The notes under the pieces are model-generated. The model did no database searches and was not told where the DNA came from. It saw nothing but the letters and a program-made list of their open reading frames with translations. From Acanthornis magna (lineage: Eukaryota > Chordata > Aves > Passeriformes > Acanthizidae): 64,000 nucleotides of DNA. The position numbers and the translations under genes were made by a program. Shown here piece after piece: positions 59,301 through 64,000 of this stretch (positions are counted from its first letter, which is position 1; each line of letters opens with the position of its first letter). The stretch spans positions 5,270,001 through 5,334,000 of the forward strand of contig JAWUZG010000001.1 of the NCBI GenBank assembly GCA_036785705.1, given 5' to 3'.

Positions 59301-62300
59301 AGGAGGCTGGTGTTCAGATACCAGAGATACACTACCACTGGCATCCAAAATACTTCCAGAAGGCAGTCATACATTTCTGTTTTGCCATAGGCACATCTGA
59401 GGGAGAGGAGGGCTCAAGTCTGAGTCATGTGCGTGTGGAGGCCTGTAAAGCTTTTGTATACATTGTGTATAAAAGGGATATTTCAGGCTCTGGGATGTCC
59501 ATTTGGCACTTCTTCAAGAATGCGAAAAGCAGGCTTAAATGAAAAATTCAATGATCTGAAATAGCAGATTTTTTCAAATAATAAGAGACAAAAAGATCCT
59601 TTACTGAAAACAAAACTTTTGTCCAATAAAATAATTCTAAAAGAAACACAATCTCTTTTTTCCCCCATGTGATGTGATCAAGTCATTTGTCATGGGTAGT
59701 TTTGTAAAGTGCATGTTTCTAACACCGTGTTCATCACAAGATTTGTACATTGCAAAGGCCCAGCAAACCTCAGAAAAAGCTTGGAAAACAGATCCTTGCT
59801 CATTATAACTAGAGCATGGAACAGACTGATATCTGAGCAGTGAGCTGACAAATGACCCATTACAGAGGTTATTTAAATGTTTGGAATAAAAATGGTAATG
59901 CCTCTTTAGGTACTTCCAATGGCAACTCAGGAGTTTGAATCCTCTGTTGTAATAACAAAATGTTACACGAATTAATGAGAAGAGCCTGAACTATTAAACC
60001 CTATAAAGATCACATTAATTGAAATCTATGTATAAAACATTTAGCTGGAACTTGTTTCTTTTAACTGGAACTTGATTTTTCCTTTTCTGTGGTTAGAGTC
60101 TATCATTATCTAAATGTTTACAGAATAACAGTGATACAGTTTCTCCTTTATGAGTGAATGCATAACCTACTTTCTGTATGCTGTGACGGCCATCACAGTT
60201 CTGTATTTTTCTTTACCTTTAGCTTAGTATTTTAAAATATTAAGCACTGGTAACTTAGTCACTAGCAGTAGAGCATTGCCTCCATACACAGTCCTAATCT
60301 TCACCCCAAATTCACCCACAGTAAAACCAGTACTTTAATATTCTGCACTTAATTTTTAAAAAAAAAATTAGCGTTTTTAGGGAGTACCAAGTGTGAGGAG
60401 CTTTCTTTAGAGCTGAGAGACCCTGAATTCCAGGCTGGAGGTGACAAGGCTTACCTTGTTCACCTCAAATACAATAGTGGGATTTTATAGGTATTTTTAC
60501 ATAGGTATTTTTTTATAGGTTATTTTACATAGTAGTCTAGAGTCTCTCTGTGCAGTGATAGGTCCAGAAGATGATTCAAGTCTCCTATTACAATATAATC
60601 CTCTGAGTACATTACATACAAACTGAGTTTAGGTTGACTATTCCTAATACAGATGTCAGACTACAACTAGTTGTATGTATGTTTATAGGGCTGCTCATTA
60701 ACACTCCTGTAAACTGAATAATGCTGCAAATGTCTTTAAAATATAAAGGAGACATTTTTTCACGATGGTTCTCTGAGTGTGGAGGCTCTGGAAAACTTCA
60801 ATTAATTTACTTTGCTATGAAATATTTTCTATTCACAGAAAAATGTGTAGGCTTAATGAATACTGACACTTGGAAGTCTTGGAGATCTAAGTATTGCAAT
60901 GGAAACATATCATCTTACTATACATCCCCAGAGTCAACCAGTGCTCCTTATCAGGACTTATTTATTCACTGGATAAGCAGTTCCACTGTCCAGGACTTGT
61001 TTTCCTTATATTAAGATTGTTTCATATGGTCCTCAGAAATTTAGCACAGCAAGCCAAGCCAATAGCTTTGTCCTTCATTTGCCTGAAACAATTCTGCATT
61101 TGGAGAATTTTTTCACTCAGTGGTGATGACTAGAGTTTGGATGACTTTTTTCTGTCTGGTCACTCTAAAGTTTTGTTATGTGATACATGGATAAAATTCT
61201 ATACAAACCAATCTAAGATAAACAAAACAAAACCTCAGTAAAATGGAAACAAACAAATGGGAATTGGAGAAGCATTGCATGGGATGCTCATCATCTGCAG
61301 GCTTGCTATGCTGAACATTTCAGCTAAAGAGCTGAGAGCTTTAGACAATTTATTTTCTTCCAATCTGTAATTTCATGTTCATTTTTATAGCATGGACATA
61401 AACCCATGTGCTGCTAAAACACAAAGAAAATTATTTCTATAAAGCTGAAATTGTTGTGGTAAACAATGCTTTTACTTTGTGCAATTAGAAAATTTCAGAG
61501 CAATTTTACAGCACCATAACTAGAAACAGTTCTTCGCTTTGTAACAAGAATGTATAAGGGTATAAGTGGTAGAGTTTCAGCAAAGTGAAGAATATTCATA
61601 GGAAACATCTGCCTGTGCAGTAGGTTTATAGCTAATATAAGAATAATTTAAACTTAAGTCACATTCTCTCTTGTAATTAGATAAAGTGATTTCAGACTAT
61701 TCTGGCTTGTAGGCATTAAGATTACTAAATCCTGAGCAAAGATTCATGCCTTTAGATTTCTCTTTCCACTGGTGATGACCCATTCTGGGAAGCTATTAAA
61801 CTATCTTTCTTCATCACATTAGAGACAAGGAGCATAATATTCTCTTTTATTTCTTTCCAGACTTTGCTCTGTTGGGCTTAATTCATAGCCTTGGATATGC
61901 GGTCTATGACCTATTTGAAGCCAATCAGTAATCATGACAATATTTGCCCCTTTTTTTTAATGGGCATTCTGTCAGCTGTCATCTGCCACATTTCACCATC
62001 ATTCACTTTTAATTAGGACATTGGATGATTATCTTGATATTATCCTTTTACTTTTGCATCTTAAAAATAATTCTATTAAATTTATCAAGCAGACAAAATA
62101 GAGAAGAAAATATATAGCAGAGTAAAAAGAAATTATTTTTAAAGGGACTAGTAGATGGATTTTCTGAATAGAAATCACAGTTTTCCTTACTGCTACTTCC
62201 ATGACCTAAACCAGGATAGTGTTGTGCCATACAACCTCAAATAAAAATGAATCAAATTTTTCCTTTAAATTTTAAAATTGGGAGGAAATTAATCTGTTAA

Positions 62301-64000
62301 CAACTAGGCAGTTAGTTGTTAGGACTCAGGTCTAAATTTGAACCCCTAAATTTAGAAGTCTATGAGGTAAAGGTGAGTGAGAGACATCGTTCTATCTCTC
62401 ATAGAAGTCAGTGGAGACCTAGCACACGATTTAGTCTTGTTAGGTGTCTGGTGGCATTTCAGGGACCTTATGGCAGCTGCTTGGCCTCCCTCTGCCAAGT
62501 GAGAAGGATTCCTGTGAGTCTTTTGATGTTTCTTCCAGTCCTGTGAAATTCTCAGACTCCCTGCAGCATTTCAACTGTGTCAGACACCTACATTTAGATA
62601 AATTAATTGAATACAGTAAGGGCTAGAGATCACAGTTGGCCAGAAGCCAGGTTGCCTAAACTAATCTAATCTAAGGCCATTTGAAATATTTCACAGAATC
62701 TCAGCCAGGCTGCAGCTGTCACTGTGTGATCATCTGATAAGCAGCACGTCTTGCATGGCACGAGATGCAGATACATCATGCAAACAGTCATGCCATGTGC
62801 CATAGATGTCTCTTCTCAGAGGAGCTGAATGGCTTTTCCCTGTGCTCTCAATGGTATTACATCAAAATCTCTGATATTGATGAAAATCATCGGATATTGA
62901 TGAGATCTTGGACACCTACTGCATATATAAAAATCTGCATATGTATTCCTAAATGTAGACACATTTTAGACGATCTAAATCTGCACTACATTAAATTTTA
63001 TTTATGCCAGCCTGTTGATAGTTCTGCATAGCCCTGCAGAGGGGCAGGCTTTGCACCTACCCATGTTCAAACACACAGATCCAGGAGAACAGCTGGGAGT
63101 GTATCCATGTAAGTCAGCAGTGGTCAGCAGTAGCTTGTAGCACTCCACACTAACACCCTCGAGAGCAGCTGACCTGTGGTTTTGGCTTTGTTTTCAATAA
63201 ACATCCCTGAACGTGCTCAGTCCACAAGTGTTGCATTTTGCTGCCTAATGGCTCGGTCAGACAGCATTTCCAAGTGGAATGCTGTCCAGGTCACCTGATG
63301 GGAGGCTGGTCTTAGTCTGATGGAAGTAATAGCAGGTGTGGAGAGATCCCTTTGGAAACAAAATGGGCCAGCACCATTTTTGTGTGAATGCAACATGTGT
63401 TCTTAGTTTTCATTTGCAAGAAACCCTTTCTGTTCGTGTGCATTTATGAAGAGGAAAGCTAACATTATATAAAAGTACATAATGCAACTTTTGGAAAGCT
63501 AAGTGTGCATTTGGGAGATAATTGTTCGCATCAATGCCCAGTTGGATTTTTTTTTTTATACCGGGGTAACTCAGTAAAACCAGTGGACAATCTCGTTGTT
63601 GTAACTGAACAAGATTTATCCCTTACTGTCTTAATTTTTACAGCTGCATGGGGTGCTTATAAGGGTCAGGATTCTCTCCTTTTTTTTTACCCCATTGCCT
63701 GAAATCTCAGCTTTCAATCAACAAGGTCACAGAATCCTTGGGGGGAGAAATATAGAAATTGGCCAAGAATTTGTTCTTCCTCCTCTGGTTTTTTTATATT
63801 TAGGAACTAAAAGCTTTTCTTTGAGCAGCATGAGCACAGTGTGTTTACTTTCTGCCATTGAGGGGTTTTTGGAAATGCTTGATGTGATTTGAGTTTACTG
63901 TGTGCCTCTTTCTGTCTACCTTGAAATAGAACTTGATATTTCCAATGTATGTACTTCTGGTGTTTGAAAACTGAATGGTAATAAAAACAAACAAATGAAA
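50367..64000. other. unique AT-rich sequence, no gene recognised
   Basis: No gene or repeat family was recognised. The longest open frames are 171 codons (51,537-52,052, plus) and 139 codons (53,188-53,607, minus), neither with a motif I know. A poly-A tract lies at about 54,261-54,288, and a purine-rich stretch lies at about 55,094-55,165. Confidence 0.45.
54261..54288. repeat. A-rich tract
   Basis: Thirteen A, one G, then ten A. No retrotransposon body precedes it. Confidence 0.8.

Noticed and set aside
62690..62725. Possible CR1 end ('cacagaatctcagccaggct')
   Set aside because: Only the first ten or so bases resemble the CR1 terminus; the following sequence does not.

Overview
This is non-coding vertebrate DNA, almost certainly from a bird and probably a passerine. 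The evidence is CR1 LINE fragments with their typical 3' ends, an ERVL-like provirus whose LTRs look identical, a bird-type solo LTR, and a broken copy of an ITPRIPL1-like gene, a family I recall as expanded in songbirds. Most of the 64 kb is AT-rich and holds no gene I recognise. No bacterial features, tRNA or rRNA genes were seen.

Layout. 1-14,958 is unique AT-rich sequence with three CR1 fragments (about 2842-3130 and 3288-3790 on the minus strand, 6833-7320 on the plus strand) and one weak exon candidate (13,873-14,110). 14,959-15,074 is a T-rich simple repeat. 16,006-17,324 (minus) is an ITPRIPL1-like pseudogene with at least three in-frame stops and a frame change, cut off at the start of its nucleotidyltransferase-like domain. 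A 50-bp minisatellite (17,386-17,650) and a GC-rich promoter-like block (to about 17,890) lie directly upstream of it. 18,130-25,435 is unremarkable.

The main element is a provirus on the minus strand at 25,629-32,610, inserted into a minus-strand CR1 (25,436-25,628 and 32,611-32,895) and flanked by CCCCC on both sides. It has two 950-bp LTRs, a tRNA-Lys-type primer binding site, gag, and a fused protease/reverse transcriptase/RNase H/integrase frame. It has no env and no dUTPase. gag and pol lie in the same reading frame, separated by one UAG. That UAG is followed by a 9-nt spacer and a perfect 7-bp stem-loop, and the same stem arm can instead pair with the sequence that contains the UAG. 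This layout suggests stop-codon readthrough. A second in-frame stop (UGA) interrupts gag earlier. The gag N-terminus carries three strongly hydrophobic segments, which is unusual.

32,900-64,000 is AT-rich sequence with a plus-strand CR1 (39,718-40,143), a 76-bp tandem duplication (42,175-42,326), a solo ERVL-type LTR (42,531 to about 43,092), a long purine microsatellite (50,101-50,366), and several short AT or homopolymer tracts. The strongest leads are the gag-pol junction RNA structure, the membrane-like Gag N-terminus, and the pseudogene with its minisatellite.
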